Source: Saccharospirillum impatiens DSM 12546
Lineage (GTDB): Bacteria > Pseudomonadota > Gammaproteobacteria > Pseudomonadales > Natronospirillaceae
Direction: 5' to 3'
Assembly (NCBI RefSeq): GCF_000423605.1
Contig: NZ_AUIH01000006.1
Span: 1 to 64,000, forward strand
DNA length: 64,000 nucleotides
Under the pieces are notes generated by a model, which was given only the letters and a program-made list of their open reading frames with translations, had not been told where the DNA came from and did no database searches. How positions within the stretch are numbered: the stretch's first letter is position 1; each line of letters begins with the position of its first letter. The position numbers were made by a program, and so were the translations under genes. This document shows, piece by piece, positions 36,257 through 45,543 of the stretch.

Positions 36257-37648
36257 GTGCACCTAGGTCCTGGCTTCATCACCACCACCCTGCTTATCAC
36301 GGCACTGACAGCCTGCAGCCAACCTGAAGGGGGCGGCTCAGGACGATCCGGGGCCGACGATCCGCTGTATCGCCTGACTGGCACCGTGGCGATCGGCCGA
36401 CCTGGCGCCTGGAGCGAGGTCTGTATCGAAGCCGACTGCAGCCGTGCCAACCATGTCGGAGTCTATCGACTCCTGGCCGAGCGGCGTCGCTCGGCGCTGA
36501 TGCACGCAACCATAGAGAATGCTGACCAGTCCACCGTCAACCTCACGAGCCTGTATCGACATCAGCCCGCCCAGACCGTTTCCCTGATCAATATCAACCC
36601 GACCACGGATGCCCTGCTCGATAGCTGGAGCCAGTATCAACAGGGAGAGACTCTGGACGACTGCTCAACCAATGAAACATGTCGCGATGCATTGATCAGC
36701 AGCTTTACGCCAGCCCTTCAGCAGGCCGCGCAAGCACAATTGCAAGCCTGGCTCGCGCCGGAGTGGGAAACGGCCCGTAGCCCCTATACCGACCCATACA
36801 TCGCCGACCCTGACCTCGACTGGCTGGATGCACTGCATGACCACGTGCAACTGGCCGCAACGCCAGGCGGATTGAGCGCCCTCGACAATGATGCGGACAC
36901 GCTTGCCACACTCGCCTATGACACGCTGTTTGATGACACTGCGTCGCTCATCCCAATTGGCCGGGACGCTCTCGCGAACGCCTTCTCAATTCCACCGACG
37001 ATTCCGACTGACAACAACCCAATCAGCATCGACTATCAGGCCACACCGTCGTCGCCCTTCACCGCACCGCAAGACTGGCAGGTTGACGTAAGCGGTAGCC
37101 GCTCAGACATCCTGGGAAATCTGTCGTTTCAGCACACCCTGGTGAGTCCCGATGGGCGGGTTTCTACCGGCCTTGGGTCGCTTTTCTCCGCCACTCTGAC
37201 CGACCCAGGCCCCTACACCTGGACCGTTGTAGCAACCGACAGCGAAGGTAATCAGGCGACTGATGGCCTTGCCCTGCAAGCCAACGCCAGTGACGTCATC
37301 AGCCAACCCAGCTTTGGCGCTGAGGGCAGTTGCAGTACGTCACCCTTAACAGCCAATGCCAGCAATATTTGCATCAGCACCGTAGACGGCGGCTCTCTTG
37401 GCGCCTGTGTCGCCGATAACAGCGGCAGCACACAAACCCGGTTCAGCCCGGCTCCCTGCTCTCCGGTGTCTCAACAGGGTGGGGTTTTTCTGGGTACCTG
37501 CACCTCGGTTCTGAACCAGGTACGGGTGTATCACTATGACAACCCGCGGCGCAACACAGGCGAAACGCTGACAGAACAACGCACAAGACTGCGCAACCAG
37601 TGCGTTAATAACCTTGGTCGAGACTGGTCGGGCGAGCCGCCTGCATAA
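36257..37648 (+). CDS. hypothetical lipoprotein with Ig-like region, 463 aa
   Basis: The GTG start follows CCGGAG. The signal peptide ends with lipobox LTAC (lipid-attached C20). A Gly/Ser linker follows, then an N-terminal domain with paired cysteines (SEVCIEADC; DDCSTNETC), a helical stretch (about 130-240), and a PKD/Ig-like strand region (about 255-345: FTAPQDWQVDVSG, PGPYTWTVVATDSEGN). A Ser/Cys-rich C-terminal domain completes it (TFxxA-type pattern not certain). It is probably surface- or periplasm-exposed. No named family. Its 3' end overlaps the end of nnrD by 44 bp in convergent orientation. Confidence 0.75.
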   Translation: MHLGPGFITTTLLITALTACSQPEGGGSGRSGADDPLYRLTGTVAIGRPGAWSEVCIEADCSRANHVGVYRLLAERRRSALMHATIENADQSTVNLTSLYRHQPAQTVSLININPTTDALLDSWSQYQQGETLDDCSTNETCRDALISSFTPALQQAAQAQLQAWLAPEWETARSPYTDPYIADPDLDWLDALHDHVQLAATPGGLSALDNDADTLATLAYDTLFDDTASLIPIGRDALANAFSIPPTIPTDNNPISIDYQATPSSPFTAPQDWQVDVSGSRSDILGNLSFQHTLVSPDGRVSTGLGSLFSATLTDPGPYTWTVVATDSEGNQATDGLALQANASDVISQPSFGAEGSCSTSPLTANASNICISTVDGGSLGACVADNSGSTQTRFSPAPCSPVSQQGGVFLGTCTSVLNQVRVYHYDNPRRNTGETLTEQRTRLRNQCVNNLGRDWSGEPPA

Positions 37649-39059
37649 GGGGTAGCAGGTCGCTGGCCAACACGATTCGCTGCTGATCAGCCAGATTTGC
37701 CGCCAGAGCGGCATGCCACCATGTGGCCGAACATGCCGCCTGCAGCGACGAAAAACCCTGAGCCATGAGCCCGCCAATCCACCCGGCCAGCGTATCGCCC
37801 ATGCCGGGTGTAGCCATGGCCACCGTCCCGGGATGGCTGAAAAATAGCTGACCGGCTTCTGCAATGATGCTGCCAGCACCTTTTAACACAATCACCGCCT
37901 CATAACGCTCACTCAATGCCAGCGCGGCCGCGCAGCGATCCGCCTGCACTGCCGCTGCCGACAGGCCCAGCAATGCAGCCGCCTCGCCCGGGTGTGGCGT
38001 CATCACCCAGCCAGGCAGTGCTTTGGGATGAGCAGCCAGCCAGGACAATCCATCTGCATCCAATACACCCGCTCCACACTGCTGGGCCAGGCGTTCACAG
38101 AGAGCATAGGCTTCCCCGGTTCGGCCCAGACCCGGCCCCAACACCACAATGGCCGCGGCAGGAACACTTGAGGCATCGGACGTTGCCGTCATCAATTCCG
38201 GCTGCGCACTCAGTGCAGACTGGGCAATGCCGTGCGTTGTGTGCCAGATCACTTTACCGGCACCAGCAGCCAGCGCGGCCCGGGCTGCCAGCAATCCGGC
38301 CCCACCCATCCCCGCAGAGCCCGCCATTATACTGACCTGCCCAAAGCCACCTTTGTGACCGTTAGGGCTGCGCGCTGGCCAGGCCGGCTCAGTGTTCATC
38401 TGCCAATGAATGGACAAATTCAGGCGTTGTGCCCAGTCAGCGGCGTCAATGCCCAATGTTTCAAGTACCAGCTCACCCACACAACCGGGTCCGTCACCGG
38501 TCAGCAAGCCTGGCTTGAAGGCGATGAAACTCAAGGTCTGGTCAGCCTGAAAGGCGTTTGCGTCAGCCACACCGGTATTCGCATTGAGACCCGTCGGCAC
38601 ATCAACCGCGAGTTGACTGGCAGAGATACGGTTAACTTTCATCATCATTTCTGCCAGTGACCCGGCCAGAGGGCCCTGCTGACCAGAACCCAGCAGAGCA
38701 TCGATCACCACAGCAGGCTGACTGTCTGGCAGCGTCGCTTGCTCTGAACCCACATCCAGCCAGCGCCGCCGGGCGCGTTCAGCATCCGAACCCGCCCGCG
38801 ATGCGCCAAGCGGAGCAATCAGTCGTACGTCATACCCCGCCTGGTGCAAATACCAGGCGGCCACGTAGCCATCACCACCGTTGTTGCCCTTTCCGGCCAG
38901 TATCCAGATGGTGCCGTCGCAGGCCAGCGCTTCCACGCGTCGTGCAACCGCCTGACCGGCGGCCAACATCAACGGCCAGGTACCGTCTTCCCCGGCCTGA
39001 ACCGACGCCCAGGCGTTTTCAACGGTTGCCACATCGGCGGCTGCCAAAACGGGTTTCAT
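37605..39059 (-). CDS. nnrD: bifunctional NAD(P)H-hydrate epimerase / ADP-dependent dehydratase
   Basis: Repairs hydrated NADH and NADPH. Fusion protein of 484 residues. The N-terminal NnrE epimerase domain (about 1-210) has GKGNNGGDGYVAAWYL and DALLGSGQQGPL. The C-terminal NnrD dehydratase domain (about 220-484) has GHKGGFGQVSIMAGSAGMGGA, VLGPGLGR, TPHPGEAAALLG and GMGDTLAGWIGG. Both halves look intact. The usual neighbour tsaE (YjeE) is not adjacent here. The last 44 bp overlap the convergent lipoprotein gene. Confidence 0.93.
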   Translation of the reverse strand: MKPVLAAADVATVENAWASVQAGEDGTWPLMLAAGQAVARRVEALACDGTIWILAGKGNNGGDGYVAAWYLHQAGYDVRLIAPLGASRAGSDAERARRRWLDVGSEQATLPDSQPAVVIDALLGSGQQGPLAGSLAEMMMKVNRISASQLAVDVPTGLNANTGVADANAFQADQTLSFIAFKPGLLTGDGPGCVGELVLETLGIDAADWAQRLNLSIHWQMNTEPAWPARSPNGHKGGFGQVSIMAGSAGMGGAGLLAARAALAAGAGKVIWHTTHGIAQSALSAQPELMTATSDASSVPAAAIVVLGPGLGRTGEAYALCERLAQQCGAGVLDADGLSWLAAHPKALPGWVMTPHPGEAAALLGLSAAAVQADRCAAALALSERYEAVIVLKGAGSIIAEAGQLFFSHPGTVAMATPGMGDTLAGWIGGLMAQGFSSLQAACSATWWHAALAANLADQQRIVLASDLLPLMQAARPTSLDQGY

Positions 39060-39120
39060 TGGGCACTCTCACTGGTTGGGCTGGTACCCTCCATAATAGA
39101 GGCGCACAGGCCATTCAACA

Positions 39121-39144
39121 AAAAAGCCTCCCGAAGGAGGCTTT
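39121..39144 (-). terminator. terminator of the YfaZ-like barrel gene
   Basis: GCCTCC (39126-39131), loop CGAA, GGAGGC (39136-39141). Read on the minus strand it is followed by TTTTTTG. It lies downstream of the gene ending at 39187. Confidence 0.8.
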
Positions 39145-39186
39145 AAACGTTAACCCTACTCACCGCGCAATAGGTGAGTCGACCGA

Positions 39187-40005
39187 TCAGAAGCTCATCG
39201 CTGCGCCAGCAAAGAAACCGGAATAGTTAACTTCTGACGCAAAGTCAGAGGTATCAGCACCCAGGGTGGAATCACCAATGGTCAGGCCATAGTTGCGGTA
39301 GCCAGCTTCAATACCCAGTTTAACCAGGATATTGGTTGGCAGGGGTGCAAACCAGGTGCCTTTCACTTCCCAGTCCGTGATGTTGGTATCGCCAATCGGC
39401 AGGGTTTTCAATTCTGCGCCAAGGCGAACATCGGCTACAGGAATGTCAAAAGTACCACCCAGGTACAGCATGGGCACAATGATCGGAGTACTTCCGACTT
39501 CAAATGCCGTATCAATTGATTGATTCAAGCTATCATTCTCAGCCGAAAACCCACCGATCAGCGAGCGAAAATTCAAACCAAAGTCTATGGATGCTGTAGG
39601 CAGGGGAATGCCATAGGTAAGCGATAAATCGAAATAGCTCAGATCAAATTCAGACTCAACTTCACCAGAAAATGTTTCTGTTTTATCACCGTACTGGAAC
39701 GTTTTGGCAATCGTATTGGTACCTGTGCTATACAGATTTTGATACTTCAGCCCTACATCCGGGAAGATAGGAACCGAAATCTTGGTCCAAGCATATAGAC
39801 CGTTTTCCGCATCCTGATTTAACCCTGTAGGACTACCAGAGCTTTGGTTGCCCTGCAGATCAATTTCGTCATTTGCCAAAGACCCTTCATTCAATGAATT
39901 GAAGCTGTACCCCAACCCACCATCAATATCGATAAGTACCTTGGCTGATGCCAGGGGCGCAAACAAAACGGTAGCCGCAGCAGCGGTAGCCATCCAGATT
40001 TTCAT
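39187..40005 (-). CDS. outer-membrane beta-barrel protein, YfaZ/TIGR04219-like
   Basis: Predicted outer-membrane barrel of 272 residues with a signal peptide (KIWMATAAAATVLFAPLASA, cut near residue 21). Alternating aromatic and glycine strands follow and the last residue is Phe (FFAGAAMSF), the BamA recognition pattern. The start VLIDIDGGLGYSFNSLNEG and the PxPDVGLKYQNLYS-like segment match the TIGR04219 barrel group. The role is unknown. It has its own terminator, and hairpin repeat copy C lies upstream. Confidence 0.8.
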   Translation of the reverse strand: MKIWMATAAAATVLFAPLASAKVLIDIDGGLGYSFNSLNEGSLANDEIDLQGNQSSGSPTGLNQDAENGLYAWTKISVPIFPDVGLKYQNLYSTGTNTIAKTFQYGDKTETFSGEVESEFDLSYFDLSLTYGIPLPTASIDFGLNFRSLIGGFSAENDSLNQSIDTAFEVGSTPIIVPMLYLGGTFDIPVADVRLGAELKTLPIGDTNITDWEVKGTWFAPLPTNILVKLGIEAGYRNYGLTIGDSTLGADTSDFASEVNYSGFFAGAAMSF

Positions 40006-40090
40006 AATGATTCCTCATGTGAACGTTTCGTAGACAAAGTCTGCACAAAAACAGACCTCTAACTTAACTTTCAGCGTTTGCAACATTTGA

Positions 40091-40203
40091 GTGCCAGGGA
40101 ACGGATGTGCCTGCCCGGGGTAGTCCGCAACAAGGATGTTGCGGCCTAGGCTCCATGGACGGGTTAACGCCGACCCCGGTCAGGTATATCCGTTGCCTGG
40201 CAC
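40091..40203 (-). repeat. dispersed hairpin repeat, copy C (inverted orientation)
   Basis: Arms of 31 nt (40091-40121 and 40173-40203) pair with four mismatches. The core read on the minus strand, CCGTCCATGGAGCCTAGGCC, is identical to copy A. A perfect inner stem CCGCAAC/GTTGCGG is at 40125-40131 and 40138-40144. It lies between purC and the barrel gene. Confidence 0.88.
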
Positions 40204-40251
40204 GGGCTCCTGGCAACACACCCACCCATAACTCCAATGCTTGAGCTTAGC

Positions 40252-40968
40252 TCAGGACTGAAACTCAATACCAATACGGCGACCGACTTCTTCATAGCTT
40301 TCGATGACATTGCCGAGATTCTGCCGGAACCGGTCTTTATCCATCTTCTCACCGGTACGGGCATCCCACAACCGGCAACCGTCGGGTGAAAACTCATCCC
40401 CGAGGACAATATCGCCATTAAACCGCCCAAACTCGAGCTTATAGTCGACCAGCACCATGCCGCCATCGGCAAACAGCTGGGTAAGCACATCGTTGACCTG
40501 CAAGGTCAGTGCTTTCATGGCCGCCACTTCCTGCTCGCTCGCCCAGCCAAAGGTGGCGATGTGTGAATCGTTGATCATCGGGTCGTGCAAGGCGTCGTTC
40601 TTGAGGAAAAACTCGAATATTGCGGGTACCAGTTCCTTACCTTCCTCAATCCCCAGGCGACGCACGAGACTGCCTGCAGCCCGGTTACGTACTACACACT
40701 CTACCGGAATCATATCCAGATTTCGTACCAGACTTTCATTGGTTGAGAGCTGGTCTACAAAATGGGTCGCAATACCAGCCTGCTGCAGCGCTTTCATAAT
40801 GAAGGCGTTGAACTGATTATTGACCTGGCCCTTACGCTCCAGTTGCTCCATCTTTTCACCGTCGAACGCAGAGGTGTCATTGCGAAATTCCAGCACCAAC
40901 AGCGCAGGATCATCGGTGGTGTAAACGGTTTTTGCCTTGCCGGCGTAGAGCTCACCCGTTTTTTTCAT
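40252..40968 (-). CDS. purC: phosphoribosylaminoimidazole-succinocarboxamide synthase
   Basis: Purine synthesis enzyme of 238 residues that adds aspartate to CAIR with ATP. Family motifs visible: [15 protein letters not shown] at the start (phosphate loop), [43 protein letters not shown] and the [11 protein letters not shown] segment. Length is standard for the bacterial short form. It is the last gene of the dapA-bamC-MBL-purC unit, 16 bp after the MBL gene. Confidence 0.97.
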   Translation of the reverse strand: MKKTGELYAGKAKTVYTTDDPALLVLEFRNDTSAFDGEKMEQLERKGQVNNQFNAFIMKALQQAGIATHFVDQLSTNESLVRNLDMIPVECVVRNRAAGSLVRRLGIEEGKELVPAIFEFFLKNDALHDPMINDSHIATFGWASEQEVAAMKALTLQVNDVLTQLFADGGMVLVDYKLEFGRFNGDIVLGDEFSPDGCRLWDARTGEKMDKDRFRQNLGNVIESYEEVGRRIGIEFQS

Positions 40969-40984
40969 TGCTTGGCCTCGTCAG

Positions 40985-41752
40985 TTAGGCGGGTTGTAAT
41001 GGGATCCAGGGGCACCCTTCATCCTGGGTCAGGGTATGCACTTTCAATGCTGTGTTGTTCTGCAGAACAGGGGCCAGGGCAGCCATGGCCAAATCAGGGT
41101 GGTTATTGTGCTCACTGATGTGCGAAATCATCAGGTGCTGCAAACCCGCTAACTCGATACCGGACAACAGCTGGGCCGCCTGCTGGTTGCTCAAATGCCC
41201 CCAATCTCCCCCGACCCGGCGCTTGAGGCTGGCCGGATAAGGCCCGTTCGCCAACATCCCGGGATCGTGATTGCATTCTAGCAGCAATGCCTGACAACGT
41301 TGATAACTGCGTGTGACCAGGGGCGTAATACTGCCCAGGTCGGTTAGCACCCCCATACAGTACTGCTGGAAGGTGAAGACAAACTGAACCGGCTCGCGTG
41401 CATCGTGAGGCACCGTGACCGGTTCGATGTCAATATCGCCAATGCGAAACGGGCGGTGCACGTTAATCGGTTCAAACAATGGAACAGGAGTTTTAAACGA
41501 ACGCGCCGTTCCGGGTGTCGTGTATACCGGCACGCCATGTTTGCGACTGAGCATGGGAGCTCCGCGCAAATGATCGCCGTGCTCATGAGTTACCATGATT
41601 GCCGTCAATTGCGCCGGATCAACACCCCTGGCCAGCAATCGGGATTCAGCTTCTTTCAGCCCAAAACCGCAGTCCACCAGAAGCGTTGTAGCGCCTGCCT
41701 GGATCAGTGTGGCGTTGCCTTTACTGCCACTGCCCAGGGAGGTAAACCGCAT
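40985..41752 (-). CDS. MBL-fold metallo-hydrolase (YycJ/WalJ-like)
   Basis: Protein of 255 residues with a metallo-beta-lactamase fold. It starts FTSLGSGSKGNATLI, carries the metal motif THEHGDH (HxHxDH), a further His in VPHDA, and the terminal HISEHNNHPDLA. This set fits the YycJ/WalJ branch, thought to be a single-strand DNA exonuclease or phosphodiesterase. In gammaproteobacteria of this type it often sits between bamC and purC, as it does here. The exact substrate is not known from the sequence. Confidence 0.88.
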   Translation of the reverse strand: MRFTSLGSGSKGNATLIQAGATTLLVDCGFGLKEAESRLLARGVDPAQLTAIMVTHEHGDHLRGAPMLSRKHGVPVYTTPGTARSFKTPVPLFEPINVHRPFRIGDIDIEPVTVPHDAREPVQFVFTFQQYCMGVLTDLGSITPLVTRSYQRCQALLLECNHDPGMLANGPYPASLKRRVGGDWGHLSNQQAAQLLSGIELAGLQHLMISHISEHNNHPDLAMAALAPVLQNNTALKVHTLTQDEGCPWIPLQPA

Positions 41753-41757
41753 TATTG

Positions 41758-42369
41758 TTACTCCTGATCGGCCGGCTGACCGCTGGTTTGCGCCCGACCT
41801 TGAAGCAAGGCATCACGAAGCTGGTTCATCAACTCACGGTTTTCCTCGGCACTCAATACACGATCATCCGGGTATTCGGCTGCGATGCCGGTACCGCTGA
41901 CTCTTGGCACCAGTATCAAATAGACCGTTTGCCGCTCTCCGCTGAAAAAGGCGCCGATGCGACCGAACAGGTTGCGACTGGCGACATCGGCATCTTCAAG
42001 CTCCAGGCGATACTGGCTACGGTTGCGGTCGGCCACCGGCCAACCCAGCTGCACTACAGCACCTTCCAGCAACTCCCACGTCAGGCTGGCGCTGCGATTG
42101 ACCTGCAGCGATACGTTGCCAAAACTGTCAGTATTATCCGTAATGATCAGGTCGGTGGTGCCACTGCGTTCAAACAGGGAGTCATCGATGGTGACAGGTG
42201 GTCGGTTAACCAGGCGATTGCCGTTGGTGACCGTGCGAGGCTCCTCAACCGGTATCGGGTACCAGTCTGATGGTGCCTGGGCATTCGGGTTATAGTCGAC
42301 GTTGATCTCGCGCTGACCGCAAGCGGCCAGCACCAGTATGGCGCTCAGCAGTACCAGTGGGAGTCTCAC
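41758..42369 (-). CDS. bamC: outer membrane assembly factor BamC (lipoprotein)
   Basis: Outer-membrane lipoprotein of 203 residues in the BAM complex. The signal peptide RLPLVLLSAILVLAAC ends with a lipobox Cys. The N-terminal unstructured BamC segment (NVDYNPNAQAPSDWYPIPVEEPR) is followed by one helix-grip domain (LVNRPPVTI onward). It is shorter than E. coli BamC, which has two such domains; the second seems absent. GTG 42369, 1 nt after the dapA stop, gives the best signal peptide. An in-frame GTG at 42381 overlapping dapA is also possible. Confidence 0.82.
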   Translation of the reverse strand: MRLPLVLLSAILVLAACGQREINVDYNPNAQAPSDWYPIPVEEPRTVTNGNRLVNRPPVTIDDSLFERSGTTDLIITDNTDSFGNVSLQVNRSASLTWELLEGAVVQLGWPVADRNRSQYRLELEDADVASRNLFGRIGAFFSGERQTVYLILVPRVSGTGIAAEYPDDRVLSAEENRELMNQLRDALLQGRAQTSGQPADQE

Positions 42370-42370
42370 G

Positions 42371-43246
42371 TCAGACAACACCCGATTCCATCAGCGCCTT
42401 GCGAACAATGTCGTGCATGGGTTCAGACAAAGGGGTTAACGGCAGGCGTATGCCCGCCGGAATCAGCCCCATCAGGTTCAGGGCCCACTTCACCGGAATC
42501 GGGTTTGCTTCAACAAATAGATTGGTGTGCAGGGGCATCAGCAGGTCGTTCAGCCGTGTCGCCAGCTCCCGATCACCGGCTATGGCGGCGGCACAGAGAC
42601 TCGACATGGCTTTGGGAGAGACGTTGGCCGTCACTGAAATATCACCATGCCCGCCCATGAGCATCAATTCCATGGCGGTGGCGTCATCACCACTGTAAAT
42701 GGCAAAACCTTCAGGTGCGTTATCAATCAGAAACCGGGCGCGTTCGAGATCCCCGGTCGCTTCCTTGATGCCAACTATGTTGTCTATTTCAGCCAGACGC
42801 AAGGCTGTCTCAGGAAGCATGTCACATGCGGTTCGACCGGGGACGTTGTACAAAATCTGAGGTATGTCGACGTTTTCAGCAATATAGCAGTAGTGCTGAT
42901 ACAAGCCTTCCTGAGTCGGTTTGTTGTAATAAGGCGTAACCAGCAAAGCCGCATCAGCACCAGCCGCCTTGGCGGCCCGGGTGAGATGCATGGCCTCACG
43001 GGTAGAATTACTCCCCGTACCCGCGACAACCGGTATGCGACCGGCGCATTTGTCGACGGCAAACCGAATCACTTCCTCGTGCTCTTTCATGTCGAGCGTA
43101 GAAGCTTCACCCGTCGTGCCAACAGCACCAATGGCAGCGGTGCCATTGTCTATGTGGAACTCGATGAGCTGCTCAAGGCTGGTCCAATCGACAGCACCGT
43201 CAGGGTGCATCGGTGTAACCATGGCGACAATACTGCCTGTGATCAT
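42371..43246 (-). CDS. dapA: 4-hydroxy-tetrahydrodipicolinate synthase
   Basis: First committed enzyme of lysine and diaminopimelate synthesis, 291 residues. It has the TIM-barrel start [22 protein letters not shown], the Tyr in LYNVPGRT, and the Schiff-base Lys in [11 protein letters not shown]. The start at 43246 (MITGSIVA) gives the family N-terminus. The frame stays open 40 codons further up but without similarity. It is the first gene of the dapA-bamC-MBL-purC unit. The gcvR gene often found upstream is missing. Confidence 0.96.
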   Translation of the reverse strand: MITGSIVAMVTPMHPDGAVDWTSLEQLIEFHIDNGTAAIGAVGTTGEASTLDMKEHEEVIRFAVDKCAGRIPVVAGTGSNSTREAMHLTRAAKAAGADAALLVTPYYNKPTQEGLYQHYCYIAENVDIPQILYNVPGRTACDMLPETALRLAEIDNIVGIKEATGDLERARFLIDNAPEGFAIYSGDDATAMELMLMGGHGDISVTANVSPKAMSSLCAAAIAGDRELATRLNDLLMPLHTNLFVEANPIPVKWALNLMGLIPAGIRLPLTPLSEPMHDIVRKALMESGVV

Positions 43247-43553
43247 GAAACTAACGTCTCCGGTGTGCTCTTGATTCGATCGCCTCGGCTGACACAGGTC
43301 ATTCCGGACGCTGGGACTACTATGGTCTAAACCGGCAATGGTACTGGCGCGCCTGCACTGACACAAGTCCGGCCAGCGCCCTTTCGATCACCTGACCATA
43401 CGGTCAACTGGAATTGTTCAAATATTGAGCCATACTCAACAGAGCTGCGTCCCGGCCGCGCCTATTTCATGGCAACCCTGACGACCAGGCTGACAACCCA
43501 TACGACAAATGAAGGCTCGCTCTCGTATGGACAACTGCTTAAGGAGTAACATC
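43247..43553. other. divergent promoter region of dapA and the peroxiredoxin gene
   Basis: 307 bp without a gene. A small inverted repeat TGACC-ATAC-GGTCA lies at 43393-43406. No known box was assigned, and no -35/-10 pair is clear enough to call. Confidence 0.4.
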
Positions 43554-44024
43554 ATGACCGTCGAAATAGGTCAGCCGGTGCCTGATTTTGTCGTGCCAGC
43601 GACCAGCCACAAAAACGTTCATCTGCGTGCACTGCGCGGATACCGAATACTGATGTACTTCTATCCGAAAAATAACACCCCGGCGTGCACCATTGAAACG
43701 CAGGACTTCGGTGCCAACTATGGTCGCTTCCGCCAGCAAAACATCATTCTGTTTGGGGTCAGCCTCGACAGCCATGAATCATTCAAGCGAGCCCAAAGCC
43801 TGCCCTTTGAGCTGATCTCCGACAGCAACGAAGCACTGTGTAATCTTTTTGGGGTGCTGCGGGAGAAAGAATTGCTTGGTCGCACCATAACCGGCCTGGT
43901 GCGCAGTACGTTTCTGATCGACGAACAAGGCGTTCTGACTCGGGCCTGGGTTGACGTCGATGCCCGCAATCACGTTCACCGAATTCTCGATGAACTTGGT
44001 GCCCGGCCCAGGCGAACCGGCTAG
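43554..44024 (+). CDS. peroxiredoxin, Bcp/PrxQ family
   Basis: Thiol peroxidase of 156 residues that removes peroxides. The motif YPKNNTPACTIETQDF holds the peroxidatic C45. The position five residues later, Cys in two-Cys Bcp, is Gln50 here. The only other cysteine is C96 in EALCNLFGV, so recycling must use C96 or an outside thiol. ATG 43554 (MTVEIGQ) follows AAGGAG. The frame extends upstream to 43509 without family similarity. It is divergent from dapA. Confidence 0.9.
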   Translation: MTVEIGQPVPDFVVPATSHKNVHLRALRGYRILMYFYPKNNTPACTIETQDFGANYGRFRQQNIILFGVSLDSHESFKRAQSLPFELISDSNEALCNLFGVLREKELLGRTITGLVRSTFLIDEQGVLTRAWVDVDARNHVHRILDELGARPRRTG

Positions 44025-44106
44025 CCTCCCGGGCTTTACTCTGCCGGGGCCTTGTTGCGAACCTTTTGGGAAGCTCCGACAAGGGCATTTAGTCTGTTAC
44101 AGTAAA

Positions 44107-45219
44107 CTAGTTAACCTCTTCGACTTTGGCTTCTTCAGCAGCCCTGGCTTCCTGATGTTTGGGCCAGGCATTGAAGATGGCCTTGACCAGTGTCGCCAAT
44201 GGAATGGCGAAAAAGACCCCCCAAAACCCCCATATCCCGCCGAACAGAAGTACCGCGACAATAATAGAGACCGGATTCAGGTTAACAGCTTCTGAGAACA
44301 GTAACGGCACCAGGACGTTACCGTCCAGTATCTGAATGATCAGGTAGGCAATCATGATGTAGTACAGCTCGTTAGTGAACCCAAACTGAAACGCACCGAT
44401 GGCGAAGACCGGAATGGTCACAATGGTCGCCCCGATGTAAGGAATCAGAACCGATACGCCCACCAGCACCGCGAGCAAAGCTGAGTAATTCAGGCCAAAC
44501 ATTTCAAACGTCACAAAGGAAATGCTGCCAATGATCAGAATCTCGATGACCTTGCCGCGAATGTAGTTGGCAATCTGCTGGTTCATTTCCAGTGCAATTT
44601 GATTCATCAGACTGCGCCGGGCGGGCAAAGCTGCCTTGAAGCTGTCCCAAAGCACAACCCGGTCTTTCAACATGAAGAACACCATCAGCGGCACAACGAT
44701 CAGGTAGATCAATACACCAACGGCGCTGGGGAGGGTATTTAGCGAAAAAGACAGCACTCTGGGCAGGAACCCGGTCAACTGCTGGCTAATGCCTCGTAAA
44801 TCAACACCCAGCAGCCATTGCTGCGCCAGCTCATTGGAAATGAGTTCGGGATAACGCTGCGGTAGTGACTGAATCTGTTCTTGCATCAGGCGAATCATTA
44901 CCGGCATTTCACTGACCAGACTGGTGATTTGCCGCAGCAAAGCTGGCACGATAATCAGCATCGCAACCACCAGCAAGCCAAAAAAGGCCAGACAAACAGT
45001 CGTCACCGATAACAGATGGGGAATTTTGAGGTTATTCAACCGATCGACAAAGGGCGACAGCAGGTAGGCCAGAATCACTGCGGTAAAAACCGGAGCCAGC
45101 ACCTGCCCAAGGCTGTAGACGAGCAGGATCGACAACATCAGCAGGATAAAGAATATAACCGCTTCTTCATCTGAAAAATAACGTGAAAAGAATCCCTGTA
45201 CGACACGATACAGTTTCAA
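44107..45219 (-). CDS. AI-2E family transporter (PerM-like)
   Basis: Inner-membrane protein of 370 residues with about eight membrane segments (for example AVIFFILLMLSILLVYSLGQV and ALLAVLVGVSVLIPYIGATI). A soluble loop in the first half covers about 85-140. PYIGATIVTIP and the LVPLLFSEAVNLNP motif are typical of the AI-2E/PerM permease family. Substrates are uncertain. It begins 1 bp after the stop of the TusA-like gene, so the two are co-translated. Confidence 0.88.
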   Translation of the reverse strand: MKLYRVVQGFFSRYFSDEEAVIFFILLMLSILLVYSLGQVLAPVFTAVILAYLLSPFVDRLNNLKIPHLLSVTTVCLAFFGLLVVAMLIIVPALLRQITSLVSEMPVMIRLMQEQIQSLPQRYPELISNELAQQWLLGVDLRGISQQLTGFLPRVLSFSLNTLPSAVGVLIYLIVVPLMVFFMLKDRVVLWDSFKAALPARRSLMNQIALEMNQQIANYIRGKVIEILIIGSISFVTFEMFGLNYSALLAVLVGVSVLIPYIGATIVTIPVFAIGAFQFGFTNELYYIMIAYLIIQILDGNVLVPLLFSEAVNLNPVSIIVAVLLFGGIWGFWGVFFAIPLATLVKAIFNAWPKHQEARAAEEAKVEEVN

Positions 45220-45220
45220 A

Positions 45221-45469
45221 TCAATCTTCTCCTCGCTGAATCAGGAACCGAAACAAGCCTGCTTCGGATTCGTCCTGCTCCAATAACTGGTGGGGGGCTC
45301 GGCTGAGATAGGCAGGAATGTCCCGCCAGGAACCGGCATCTGTCGCCAATACTTCCAGAGTTTCTCCCGATTGCATACCGGCAAGAGCCTGCTTGGTGCG
45401 TAATAGCGGCAATGGGCATCGCAATCCGCAGGCATCGAGCTGCCGCGCCGGGGTACTTTTACAAGTCAA
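45221..45469 (-). CDS. TusA-family sulfurtransferase
   Basis: Small protein of 82 residues with the sulfur-carrier motif LDACGLRCPLPLLRTKQAL (Cys-Pro). It is more distant from E. coli TusA than the gene at 30719. This branch is often next to perM and a M48 peptidase, as here. The start is a TTG at 45469; no ATG or GTG exists before the motif. It is divergent from the M48 peptidase gene. It probably carries sulfur for an unknown acceptor. Confidence 0.85.
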   Translation of the reverse strand: MTCKSTPARQLDACGLRCPLPLLRTKQALAGMQSGETLEVLATDAGSWRDIPAYLSRAPHQLLEQDESEAGLFRFLIQRGED

Positions 45470-45543
45470 TTACAACGCCTCGCTGTCGGGATTCCAAAGA
45501 GCTCGTATTATAGGGCAACACATCTACGTTGTATGGAACCCAC

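Noticed and set aside
43509-43553. 15-codon upstream extension of the peroxiredoxin
   Set aside because: AAGGAG is correctly placed for ATG 43554, and the extension is unlike the family.
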